NCBI GenBank assembly: GCA_948099385.1
Contig: CANUEZ040000180.1
Coordinates: 632,501-696,500 of the forward strand
Length of the DNA stretch: 64,000 bases
Direction: 5' to 3'
Origin: Fasciola hepatica
Taxonomy: Eukaryota; Platyhelminthes; Trematoda; Plagiorchiida; Fasciolidae
The notes under the pieces were generated by a model. The model was given only the letters and a program-made list of their open reading frames with translations, was not told where the DNA came from and searched no databases. How positions within the stretch are numbered: the first letter of the stretch is position 1; every line of letters starts with the position of its first letter. Shown piece by piece: positions 26,111 to 36,319 of the stretch. Made by a program: the position numbers and the translations under genes.

Positions 26111-28878
26111 TATTCATCACGCAGGCTGATCAATCGACTTTGCTATGTTTGAAAATCCGTACAACCTGATATCTGAATATTCCTTTAGTTTTGTTTACTC
26201 CAGCTTGGTTAAACACCGGGACCGAAAAATGCGATGATGCTTGATCAGTCGTGCTTGATGAATAGTTATGCGAAACATTTTAGATGGATAACTACACTGC
26301 TGCATAACTGATTTTCAAGTCGAACGATAAGAAACCCTGACTCACGGTCAGATGGACAGTAAGCATCATTGAAACTCAAATCTTTACCAAGTCTGCTTTG
26401 GTGATGCAGTTTGTGGTTCGCCACTTTAAGTCCTACGGTCAAGTTTTTCGGTTCATTCAAACTGTGACTATGAAGTAATTCCTTATCCCCATCCACCTGA
26501 CCAGTTTTGTGGCCATCGCCTGCTTTTGCTTTTCGTTTTTCTACGTGGAAGTATATATGTGTCAGATGAGCCCAAAAGATTACATCTTTATTCCGAAACA
26601 AAAACCTAATCGTTTTATTAACCAATCATTACCAAAGACGAGGGTGGTCCTCAGTCTAGTGTCAGTTTATGGTCAGGTTGATTTTCGCACGTTGATGTAT
26701 ATCATTTGATTCCTAGTTTACTCGGTTCTATAAGACCAAACAATGGTGAAAGCAAGGTGCCGGTTTGCAAATCAAACTTCATTTCCCCGGATTGGACGTT
26801 TAAATTCTTTAGCTAATTCGCGAGTGTAGTTTATTAACACCAGCTCAATCTATTTCAAGCAACTGATGCAAAAATGTGGGGCAAAGAAATCACGTTTTTT
26901 ACCGGACTTCATGCAACTATTGTGTAATTTTTGGTTTAGGACATACAAGGGCGACGCTCAATTCACCATCAACTAGAATTGGAGGTATAATGCTGCTGTG
27001 TCCCCTCCGCTAGAATTCGTCCATTTCAATTTAGTCCACACCGTCACTCCCAGCTGTACCCTATGATTTCGGGGGGAAAATTTCAAACCAGATGCCACAC
27101 GTTATACCGGTACACCGATCGACAAATTGGCAAACCCAAAGGAGGGTTACATGAGGCCTAAAACCTCGGGACGCTTCTAACACATGGTGCACACTTTGAT
27201 GGAACGAGCAAAGGAGGTCCATATCATGATCCAATGATAGAGAGGTCGTTTTTGTCGCGAAATCTCGGTGTACATAGACTCTCAAATGACGATTAAAAAT
27301 GTGGTCATACTCAGTGTGACCATACCGGCTGGCACGTTTGACTTGTTTTTACGAAGGCTAGAAGTAAAGGTTCAAGACCAAAAAATCAATTGTGGTCTTC
27401 CTGGTCATCCTCCAACTTTGAACTGGGCGACTGACATCCTAGAGAATCCGCTCTGAAGACTCCTGCCAGTTTACTCATCGAAAACTAACCAGCTTCTCAT
27501 CCTTGTTGTGAATCAACAGTAGCGCATGCCCACCGATTCCCGAATGTGGCTCAACCTCGTTCTGAACAGATGACCGTGATTTCCTCACGTAAACCCTATT
27601 TCGGATTAGAAGGTAATACTGTGCTAATTATTCCGGACAGCTCAATTATTGCCGGTAGACGGACAGTGCTTTGTTGAGTTTAGAATGTTCAGTTGAATGT
27701 TTACACTTAAGTACCTTGTTGGAGGAAATACTAAGACCAGTTGCCTTGAGACTTATGATAGCTTAGCATTTTTCAAAAAGATATAGGCGAAGATATAATT
27801 GGTTGGATTCAGTGATCTCGTGATTCAGTGAATACATCGTAGACTCGACAAATCAACCGCCTAAACGTATCTCTATAACATTCAGTACATAGAGTTGGTC
27901 CATAGATTTAGTGTGCGAGGCACAGGTGACTCCTTATTACGTATGGTCAACAAACGTAGCAAAGACTGGGTTGTTATTCTGCCCGGGCAGTTGGCACGTT
28001 GTGTACGCGTCCTCTTCTGGTTGTTGTGATTCACGTTTACCAAACCCATCAAGATCTTCGGGTTCAGTACAATGCAAGGCGGGAGATCTAATCAGTCGAT
28101 CAGTCACTCTGTTAGCGCTAGTGGCCCTCCAGACTCATGACAATTTTGTACTTTGTTCATATGGCAAACCTCACTGCAACATGTTTGCTGAAAGTAACAC
28201 TTTTAGGGGTCATAAACCTCACTTTGGTAGCATTTTTTCAACAACCAATATGTTAAAAATGAAGGATACAATGAAAACTCCTCCCACACTCGAGGATAAA
28301 AAACTCATCGACGTTTTCTGTGATGTGATATGATTAGGTTGTGATCGGCCATATTGACGTTCGATCATTGTAAGTGTTGGATCCACAGGAGACACTTATT
28401 GAGCTGGGCTCGTGGAGTTTTCTGTGTTTGTGAATTCAGATCGAACACGAACAACCCCCCGGCAGAAGATCACTGGTCATACCATACTGTGTGTTGAGCG
28501 GTGAAGATTTTGAGATTATGATAGATAAATATTGGTAACAAGAAGAACAACCACAGAATTTGGCGTGTTTCAACTCGAAGGGAATGTTTTCGCATTCGTT
28601 TATTCAGTGGGTGCTGGAAAGTCCAAGGTCATGTATTCATCCCAATGTCAACGTTGGTATCTGTTTGTCTAATTTCGACTTGTCGCATGATCCTCCTTCT
28701 TAGATCATTTCATTTATTGATTTGATCCAGTAGATTGTTTCAGGTCAGCATAACAAACAGGGAACTGATTCAAATGACATGCGGATCTGGCAATTAACTT
28801 GGTTCTTGAAATACTATTGTCACATTTCAAACCACGAGGCCTAATTCAAACAAGTTCCTCTTTATTTATCCCCACAAA
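26111..28878. other. No recognised feature in the intron before exon B
   Basis: Contains one 140-codon plus-strand ORF (27911-28333) with no recognisable domain, probably by chance. Nothing else is supported. Confidence 0.45.
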
Positions 28879-28879
28879 G

Positions 28880-29212
28880 CATTCAAAGCAGAACCTCCAT
28901 CAGAACCAACCTACGCACAATACATGCGTCATGAGACCCGAAAGCTCTCGAAGCAGTTCGCCGATGGAAGGAAAGAAACTGCTCGTGATTCTCTCGGTCA
29001 TTCGTTCGGTACGGATCGTTTGTATTCGAGCGTTCATACGATTCGCAGCAATCAAGTAGCACCGTTGACTGATTCAAACAGTTCGGCGAAGTTGAGCAAA
29101 CTTAATCAGCTCGATGAAGGTCACAGCGCAGGAGTACGCGGTGGCGGGTACAAAGGATCACTGGTTCGAGTACTAAAAAACCGACAGTTTATGTTGCTAT
29201 TTTTCAGTTACG
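28880..29212 (+). CDS. FLVCR: FLVCR-type transporter, exon B (cytoplasmic loop 6-7 and start of TM7)
   Basis: The exon lies between a pyrimidine-rich acceptor (tttatttatccccacaaag) and a consensus donor, gtaagt, at 29213. Length is 333 nt, entered and left in phase 1. Its first residues (AFKAEPPSEPTYAQYM) match the family position straight after TM6, where vertebrate members have a similar AFKEKP-like stretch. The middle is a hydrophilic Ser/Arg/Lys-rich segment of about 80 residues, the large cytoplasmic loop between the two six-helix halves, clearly longer than I recall for mammalian members. The end (YKGSLVRVLKNRQFMLLFFSYG) is the conserved amphipathic stretch leading into TM7. The loop has many Ser/Thr residues next to basic residues and may be phosphorylated; this is inference. 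A DNA transposon begins about 80 bp after the donor. Confidence 0.87.
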
Positions 29213-29577
29213 GTAAGTTTGGTTGACTTTTTCGTGGTTACCTTATGACTATAGCTTACCGCATTCGTGTTAATCATTCCGTGATGTCACGTTCGTCAGT
29301 AAAATGCTTCAGCGACAAACGTCAGGTGGGCCTCAATCGATGCGGACAGTTGCCTGTGTCTCAATTTACCACACAAATCGAAGCCTCTGCGCCGACCCGA
29401 CACAGCGCTTTAAATTGCGTCTAACAGGTTTCATTGTTGTCCGCACTTCCATTAGCTGATCACTCATGCGACCCTTATCACGATCAAAGTTCTCATTATT
29501 TCTAAACTGGTTGTATTGGAGAGGATATGTGTCTGGCGTGTGGTGTGGATGCACAATGATAACTAACCAGTATTGCG

Positions 29578-29656
29578 GTAGAATTTTATTGCTCAATAAC
29601 ACAGCGTAGTCGAAATCGTTGGTAGGTTGTCGACGTTTCGGTCACCACGGGTAACC
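29578..29656. repeat. Left arm of the fold-back element
   Basis: 79 bp, reverse complement of 29686-29764 with a single mismatch (cagcg versus cagtg). Single-stranded DNA or RNA from here would form a long hairpin. Confidence 0.95.
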
Positions 29657-29685
29657 GATTCGGTTGTAAAACCAGTCTTGAAAAA

Positions 29686-29764
29686 GGTTACCCGTGGTGA
29701 CCGAAACGTCGACAACCTACCAACGATTTCGACTACACTGTGTTATTGAGCAATAAAATTCTAC
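29686..29764. repeat. Right arm of the fold-back element
   Basis: 79 bp partner of the left arm. It begins at the hairpin that would be stem II of the hammerhead-like motif. Confidence 0.95.
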
Positions 29765-30111
29765 CATAACATTTCACATGGCGCATCGATTTTTCGATAC
29801 ACTCCGAACCGATCTCGGTTCTGACACATTAAACCAGTATTGCAATGAACTTTTGTTTTGCGGCGTATATTTCGCATGAAAGTTGAACCACTCAAATCAC
29901 TTTCCGATTGTCTGAGCTAAGTTTTGGCTGAAGCGCTAGATACTTTGACACAGAAAACGTGAGTGTATGGACACGATGATACGCCTCGACCAACGTGTTT
30001 TTAATTCGTAAAAGTGATAATGTGCGGTTAATAGGGTTATTTAGTTGTGGTTGAAAACAACACTCGATCGATCATCCATTAAATGTTGCATGCGGTGCTC
30101 ACGGGTGATTT

Positions 30112-31130
30112 TTGAGTGAGATCCAAGTGCGCATTTTTCTAGCTTTTAATCTGGGCAAATATTGCGGGCATTTAGCTCGAGCCATGGAAGTGAAAATATC
30201 AGCAGCCGGTTGTTGGATACATACAGCTGATGAAGATCTTGACAAAGTGAGTTGTGATGGATTCCACTGGCGGTCGGTCACACAGTTTAAGGTTGACGAA
30301 CTGTTACGATGGATCTCTTGCGATCCAGCAAACTCAGTAAACAAATTCAAGGAAAGTTAGTATGCGAATTTGGGGAACGTGTTCCAGTATAGACCATATA
30401 GCGATACTTAGATGGAAAGGTAATGGCGATGAAAAAAGTGTATCCAATTCCGGAGACAGTGAATTCTTATGTGGATAAGCTGGAACAGTTAAATCGTGTT
30501 ACTGAAATAATGAAACATGAAGCGAAAGTGAAAAGAATGATTTGGATTGACGAAACAAATTTTAATCTGTTTTGCATCAGAACCAAAGGTATAATCGTCA
30601 AGGGAACCCGCCCTTCTCGTACAGTTTTAAAAAGCAGAAGACCAAACTCGCATATCATTGGAGCAATAAATACTCTTGGACTGTAACATCACACCGTTGA
30701 GGAAAGCGTAATTGACTAAATAAAATCGGTGTTGAAAATCTTTAAAACGACCTGGGTTCCACTCCAACCGGGGTGAATGACTTCTACCATCCGGATCATC
30801 TCAAAGACGTTTTTCTATTTGCCAATGTCCCATGCCAATCACATCCAGAGCCTGTGACCAAATAAGACTACAGAAGATGGAATGTCTTTAAGCTGGCACC
30901 TTATTCATCGGCTCTTAACCCAATCGAAGGTGTACGAAGCAAATTGAAGTCAAACATTATGGACAAAATGGTGGCTTGTTATCGTATTCTGCTAGAAGAC
31001 GGTCCTCAAGGTTCAACATAAAAACAAGAATTGCCGACGAAGTTCTTCGAATCTATTACTGAACGAGCAAAATGTTCCATATCCGCAGTTCATTGTCAAA
31101 GCATGATCACAAATGCATCTGTTGTTTTTA
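30112..31130 (+). pseudogene. Transposase pseudogene, IS630/Tc1/mariner superfamily (DDE_3 type)
   Basis: Three frames together give a transposase. The N-terminal HTH region (30112-30357) includes ARAMEVKISAAGCWI, then SVTQFKVDELLRWIS. A frameshift near 30360-30420 leads to the catalytic domain. The first catalytic Asp is in MIWIDETNFNLFC (codon 30549-30551), followed by TKGIIVKGTRPSR and SHIIGAINTLGL. The second catalytic position reads FLFANVPCQSHPE, where the family has (D)N-x-PCH, so Asp is Ala (codon 30821-30823). The catalytic Glu is in LAPYSSALNPIEG (codon 30926-30928), 34 codons after the second site, as in DD34E enzymes. Stops (for example after PVTK) and at least two frameshifts show decay. 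It moves DNA by cut-and-paste when intact; here it is dead. It lies between the two TIRs. Confidence 0.82.
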
Positions 31131-31996
31131 CCATTGTTTTGTATTTTTATTACATGGGTAAACAAGAAACAGCGAAAATGAAGAAGTACCATTTGTATAC
31201 CTACAGCTTATTGACTATGTTCTCCGAGAGAGAAGGGATTTATGAGAAGTTATGATAATGGGTGGTAGCGGCCTAATAAATTCTGTGTCACTGTGATTCT
31301 GACGGGGACAGGTCACTGGAATAGCGTCTGTGCTCATAGGCATAGCAAATTTTCAGAACAAAAATGGAAGTATTGAGTAAGAGTATTGGATTAGTGCACG
31401 AAATCCATATTGTCATCAAAGTTGAGAATGTCAGTGATCACATTATGAGTGTGTGAGCAAGACCGATAGCGTACGTAGGTAAATGTTTAGTGAACTACAA
31501 ACGTTCCTGGGGAAAATGAGTGGTAAATCAAAAACCGTTTAATTGGGAATGTGAATACCGAATTATTTGATGTCACAGTACACGTGGCGCCTTGTTACGC
31601 CAAACAACGTGATAGACGCTTGGTTCGTTAACATCGATTGCGATATTTTTAATTCCTACCCTAAAAACATAGACAATGGCATGTATACGCTTTATTACTC
31701 TCATATGAAATTGTACTTATCAAACTGTCATTTGTTTTCCCTACATTTAGAGGAAGTGACAGGCAAATAAAAAGGAATAATGAAGGCCGAGAGAGGACTA
31801 AGAGGAAAACACCCGTATAACCGTATTTTGTTGGCCGGTAATCTAACATTCCAGTTCCTCGATCTTCGCCGGTCGTTCGCGATTTCATCTCCTTTGTGGT
31901 TAGTATAGGAGCAAACGTTTGAGGGACGCTCAGTCAGTATCATTTTGGAGCACATTCACAAGCTGACGCATTTTTACCAGTTGGCATACACAAGTA
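31131..31996. other. Transposon interior after the transposase
   Basis: No recognised gene between the transposase pseudogene and the right TIR; probably untranslated element sequence. Confidence 0.55.
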
Positions 31997-32425
31997 AGGC
32001 TCATCATCATATCCATACACCCACATTTTCTGTGTCAAAGTATCTGGCGCTTCAGCCAAAACTTAGCTCAGACAATCGGAAAGTGATTTGAGTGGTTCAA
32101 CTTTCATGCGAAATATGCGCCGCAAAACAAAAGTTCATTGCAATACTGGCTAGTTATCATTGTGCATTCGCACCGCACGCCAGACACATATCCTCTCCAA
32201 TACAACCAGTTTAGAAATAATGAGAACTTTGATCGTGATAAGGGTCGCATGAGTGATCAGCTAATGGAAGTGCGGACAACAATGAAACCTGTTAGACGCA
32301 ATTTAAAGCGCTGTGTCGGGTCGGCGCAGAGGCTTCGATTTGTGTGGTAAATTTAGACACATGCAATTGTTCGCATCGATTGAGGCCCACCTGACGTTTG
32401 TCACTGAAGCATTTTACTGACAAAC
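31997..32425. repeat. Right terminal inverted repeat
   Basis: Reverse-complement partner of the left TIR, uninterrupted. Position 32137-32160 preserves the empty target site (reverse complement reads ccagtattgcaatgaac) for the insertion found in the left TIR. Confidence 0.9.
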
Positions 32426-35400
32426 TTGAAATCACTACAAGACGAACTTGATACTACGAAATTGCGGTCTCTACTGAGAAAAGCAATGGAGAGAGTGCTT
32501 CTGAAAGCAAATACGTACCTCCTTGAAATTCTGCTTCGATCATTCGTGCGCATGGCTCATATCACAGTTAGTTGGAAATGTTTTTTACCAACATGCTTCT
32601 GGTGGCCATTCTGCACACTTTTTCCCAAGATTCTTTTTATTAGTTTTTGTCCGGCAAGAACGTTCAAGCAGAACGTCCCTTTGACATGTACGGGAGCAAA
32701 CATTTACTTTGGGAAATTACTTGTGTCGTTCCGATAAAGCTTATTTTTATACATTCATTTGGCGTTGAAATTCTCGTTCTCAGGTTTGATATGCCGGGAA
32801 ACTGGGAGGCTGGGACGGGGAAGAAAGATAAAATAAACACTGTTTTGTGTCTTTTGGTGCTTTGTTCTCTGAAATGAACACGCGGTTCTTTGAGAGAGTG
32901 TTTGAAATCTCCGTTTTGAGTAACACATACCACCGATATTTTTGTCCTTCGACAACTTAGGGGAATTTCTTTCAACATCAACCATGCCGCTTACTTTCAA
33001 AATCACCACAGTAATTGCAAAACCAACGGGCACAGCAATGGTTCATTCACATTTTATCCTTAGCGATGCTCCAACTTGATTGTTTTGTGGTTTCCGCATT
33101 TCCTCGCCCTGTTGCCCCATGATCACCAACCTCTCACCGAAACAATGAATTACTGACTCCGAATTGTCACTTTAGCAGAAGTGTTCCGGGTGAAAAGACC
33201 AGTATCTTCAATCGGTAGTACCGTCTAAACATAGGTGAAACAGTCAAAGTTCAGAAAGATTGTCTATTAGGATTGCTGCCTCATTATTTTCTAAACACAG
33301 TACTCAAAGTGTGGATAGAAAGAAACCAGTATGGATTACTATTTTTCTCAAAACAGTGTTCTCTACTTTTGCGTGTGCGAATAACAATGTTCCGAACTAG
33401 GACGGTAGCAACTTTAGTGAATGTATTCCGAAAGTTCTGACTACCAGCATAATTTTGTGCTTTAACTACTTTTACCTTCGGACAGTTCCCCGTGAAATCT
33501 CGTTCTTAAAACGGCTGCCCCCATCAGCCTTCTAACAAGAAAGCTGAATACGATGGGCTAATTTAATTACTGAGACGACAGTTCACGTGGCAAGTTGAAC
33601 ACCGTTAAATATATTTTTGACTGTTTCGGCATATACAATCATGATCTTGGCCTTAGCCGACTTCCTGGCAGTTACTACTTTCTGCTGGACAAATGTCTGT
33701 TGAATAAGTTCCTGTATTATGTTGTTTTTTCTTACAAGTAATTGAATGAGCTAACGAGCAGTCGTACAGTATTTTTGGAGTGATTATTCTTGCAGTAACA
33801 ACGCTGAACTCGCCATCAACACCAGGGATGTACCTGTTTCATTTTTCGTAGGGAACATGAAAGGAGCATGTCCACAAAGTCTCAGTTAGAACTGATGAAT
33901 GATACCCTAAGTAACGTTGACGTTTAACTTTTACAATATCAAGCTCCGAAGATTGCTTGTGATGCCTTCATTTTACTTACCCCTTCACAGAGAAAATGCC
34001 TTCCATGGGAGTTAGTCACTGTGTGGATAGTCAGTTGGTAACATTTAAATCTAATAATGAACGGGTGCAGAGTCGACAAGTAACATGCTGTTACGAGGCT
34101 AGCAATCTCGCACGCTGATTGGTTGTATTCCTAGATCGAGATCAGCGGATAAGCTTTGCCGCTCATGATTCCTAACAAAGATAAAAACAGGCATACAGCA
34201 CTTTCATGGGGAGCTATAGAGTCGAATGTTAATACTACGTAATTGATAATTCTGTAAACAGTTCAAATTTGGTAATCAAAGAATTGAATATTTCCCTTGC
34301 AAACGAGAACCCACGCTTGGAATGGGAACCAAAACAGCAACCTTAAATGTATCGAGTAGTTGCGGCTCTGCCAGGTGAGCTATCACGGTGGATGCAGAGT
34401 ATGCAAATGAATTTTCCTTAATCTCCACAGCGCTATCGCTCGTCGTGTCATCAATATCTTCTACTTGTGCACCAAAATTTCCTTTCATTCTGGTTCAGCT
34501 GTCGGATGTTCGTCCCATTAACAAGTGACCAATGAGACTTGTCCAAGGACTGAAATCACTCGAATATTGATGGCGCAAAATTAGGATATACGCTTGCGTT
34601 ATGCGCGTCCGAATAGTCGTATTGTGATAGCTCAGCTGACGAAGCAACTATTTAATTACAGATCTTTGGATGCAAAAAATGCAAATGGATTTTCATTTAC
34701 CTACATAGTTTAGTAACTATGAAAATATTGTCACGGATATCATTGCTAGCTGGACACTGTTGAAAGTTCCCATATCTCCTCAGTGTGTACCAAATTCACT
34801 CTAAGAGAATGGTAAATTCATCCACTGGCTAACACAGTTACATATACATGATAGGAATGCATAGGAAAAGAAATTATACGTATATGTAACAGAGAGTTCA
34901 CCAGCACTGGCGGGTGTAGAGCTAGGTAGAAACGATGGTGGTTTGACATCGGTGCTTATTTTTACATCCGACAGGGAATCCCGTGTTGTGGTCAGATACC
35001 CCGCATACGACCGGCATACTCATCTGCATACTTGTACACTCCGGCTTTATATCGTCCCTAGAATTTTATTTGAATCTTCTGGTGTGTGAATGAGTACTTT
35101 TATTGATGAGTCTACAAAAAAGTCCGAACTGTTATATTTCAGTTATTCGTGTCTGGGTCACTGCTAATCCAGTGAACAACGAGGCTGTGAGTACAAGCCC
35201 TCATGTGGACAGTAATTAGATTAGTAACTAGATTCTGGTTACGATATATAAGTACATATATTTGGGATATGCAGGATAAACAGAATGGTTGTATTCCTGT
35301 TTTGTATTGGTGTGTTGGTGTTGCCACGGAAAATTGGCTTCACCGGGAGAGTTTTTTCTGCGTTGAGGTCTTTCAATCCATTAGGAAATCCCCTGTTTGA

Positions 35401-35719
35401 GATTTACGTTTATTGCCCAAACTATGGCCCATTTTAGTCATTTTCATGACACATGAATTGAAAATGAAAAGGAGCGATATTTTACACTCATTTTGATCCG
35501 ATCCCAGCCTATCAGGGCAACGAAATACAATAAAGAAAATGCTCGATGTATGGATGTCGTTACTGAGATCACAAAATTTCTGTTTGTCTTTGAAAAAATC
35601 ATTCTCAAGACTATTATTACATTTGAAACATTGGGTCCCCTTTATCTAATTCATTAGAACAGAGAGAAGACATAAGTCGCGAGATGAAAACATTTTGCTT
35701 ACTCTTGTCAACCGCGGTC
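32426..35719. other. No recognised feature
   Basis: AT-rich intronic sequence with short ORFs only. Confidence 0.5.
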
Positions 35720-35824
35720 GTAAAACATGTCAGTATAGATATACACGATACGGTAGGGGGGTAAATGCAACAGTAAAGTAGGCACGATCGAGAGTTCTTA
35801 CATTACGTAGGTTGGGGAGAGTGA

Positions 35825-36200
35825 AGTCTGTCGTGTTAACGCCAAGGTAAACAAACATTTTGGGTCAGTCGTCTTTGTGCACAGAGTACTGGCTGATGCA
35901 TCATGGTTAGAATTGCTTCATTGGACGCTAACAGTTTCGGTCTTGAACTGCGCAACAAGGCTTTGAAACACTGGGTCAAGTCAACTTTGTGACCTGATGC
36001 AATCAAGTACCTTCCAATCGAAGAAGCTGGCGGTTTCACGTCGTTGTGTGTTGCCCCAGCAGGTTGTGTCATCAAGTTTGACAGCCATTTGGGTATGTGT
36101 TCTGACACTGGTTGAGTCAAGCAGCGATCCGTCTTGCCCATGTACTGCATTGCTGGTGCAATGAAAGTAGCTGGCCGATTGAAAATAATGGCACCGAGCC
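35825..36200 (-). pseudogene. Penelope-like retroelement fragment: GIY-YIG endonuclease domain
   Basis: On the minus strand the frame ending at 35836 reads MQYMGKTDRCLTQPVSEHIP, then KWLSNLMTQ, SSIGRYLIASGHKVDLTQCF, KALLRSSRPKLL and NEAILTMMHQPVLCAQ, ending LPWR. The Y-x-G-K-T-D-R...EHxPKWL start and SxxxRxLxxxGHxVD...LLRS...L...EAxxI..xxPxLCxQ tail are those of the GIY-YIG nuclease at the C-terminus of Penelope-like elements. Here the motif is YMG with the K-T-D-R block intact. Upstream (to about 36310) a decayed linker (RHIVKRREIWLYAE, RLWLGAIIFNRP) probably represents the end of the RT. It appears to be a different PLE lineage from the 0.5-1.1 kb copy. Truncated and non-functional. Confidence 0.7.
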
Positions 36201-36319
36201 ACAGCCGAAATTTCGTTTTGAATCTGAAAGCGGAGAAAATTCAGCGCTCCGCATACAACCAAATCTCTCTTCGTTTAACAATGTGCCTCGAGTACTGTTT
36301 ATACTACTCCCCTAATATT

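Larger units (their letters stand above)
20076..28879 (+). other. Intron of the FLVCR-type gene between exons A and B
   Basis: About 8.8 kb, phase 1, gtgag...acaaag. It contains an (AAC/AAT)-rich stretch, a minus-strand CR1/jockey-like relic, a (TA)n array and a tRNA-derived SINE-like repeat, listed separately. No further exon of the transporter is needed: exons A and B join without a gap in the family alignment. Confidence 0.8.
29577..29831 (+). mobile_element. 255-bp fold-back insertion with 12-bp target duplications and a hammerhead-like core
   Basis: The insertion is flanked by direct repeats aaccagtattgc at 29565-29576 and 29832-29843; the partner TIR has this site once, uninterrupted. 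Two 79-bp arms (29578-29656 and 29686-29764) are inverted copies differing at one base and surround a 29-nt loop. They are followed by about 67 bp of non-repeated tail. In the right arm, CTTGAAAAA precedes a 7-bp hairpin (GGTTACC-CGT-GGTGACC) and GAAACGTC, which resembles a hammerhead ribozyme (CUGAUGA-stem II-GAAA) with a degenerate first box. Hammerhead motifs in inverted terminal repeats are known from Penelope-like elements, and PLE fragments occur elsewhere in the window, so a PLE-end or retrozyme-like origin is my inference. The insertion itself is certain; the family is not. Confidence 0.75.
29291..29986. repeat. Left terminal inverted repeat, interrupted by a younger insertion
   Basis: Inverted copy of 31997-32425. 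It is split after 29576 by a 255-bp insertion; the outer part is 29291-29576 and the inner part 29844-29986. A 70-78-codon ORF on the minus strand here has a near-identical partner in the right TIR and reflects TIR similarity, not a gene. Confidence 0.88.
29291..32425 (+). mobile_element. Tc1/mariner-superfamily DNA transposon with 429-bp TIRs
   Basis: Two long inverted repeats, 29291-29986 and 31997-32425, enclose a transposase pseudogene. After removing a 255-bp insertion and its 12-bp duplicate from the left arm, both arms are exactly 429 bp and align without a gap, with scattered substitutions. Outer ends read gtt(c/t)gtcagtaaaatgcttc. No clear TA target duplication is visible directly outside, so the exact termini may be slightly inside or outside these limits. 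The unit is about 2.87 kb without the insertion. It sits in the intron roughly 80 bp after exon B of the FLVCR-type gene, in the same orientation. It looks inactive. Confidence 0.85.

Noticed and set aside
27911..28333. 140-codon plus-strand ORF just before exon B
   Set aside because: No recognisable domain, and exons A and B already join in phase without it. Likely chance.
29366..32350. Near-identical 70-78-codon ORFs at 29366-29602 (minus) and 32138-32350 (plus)
   Set aside because: They lie in the paired TIRs, and their similarity is explained by the inverted repeat.
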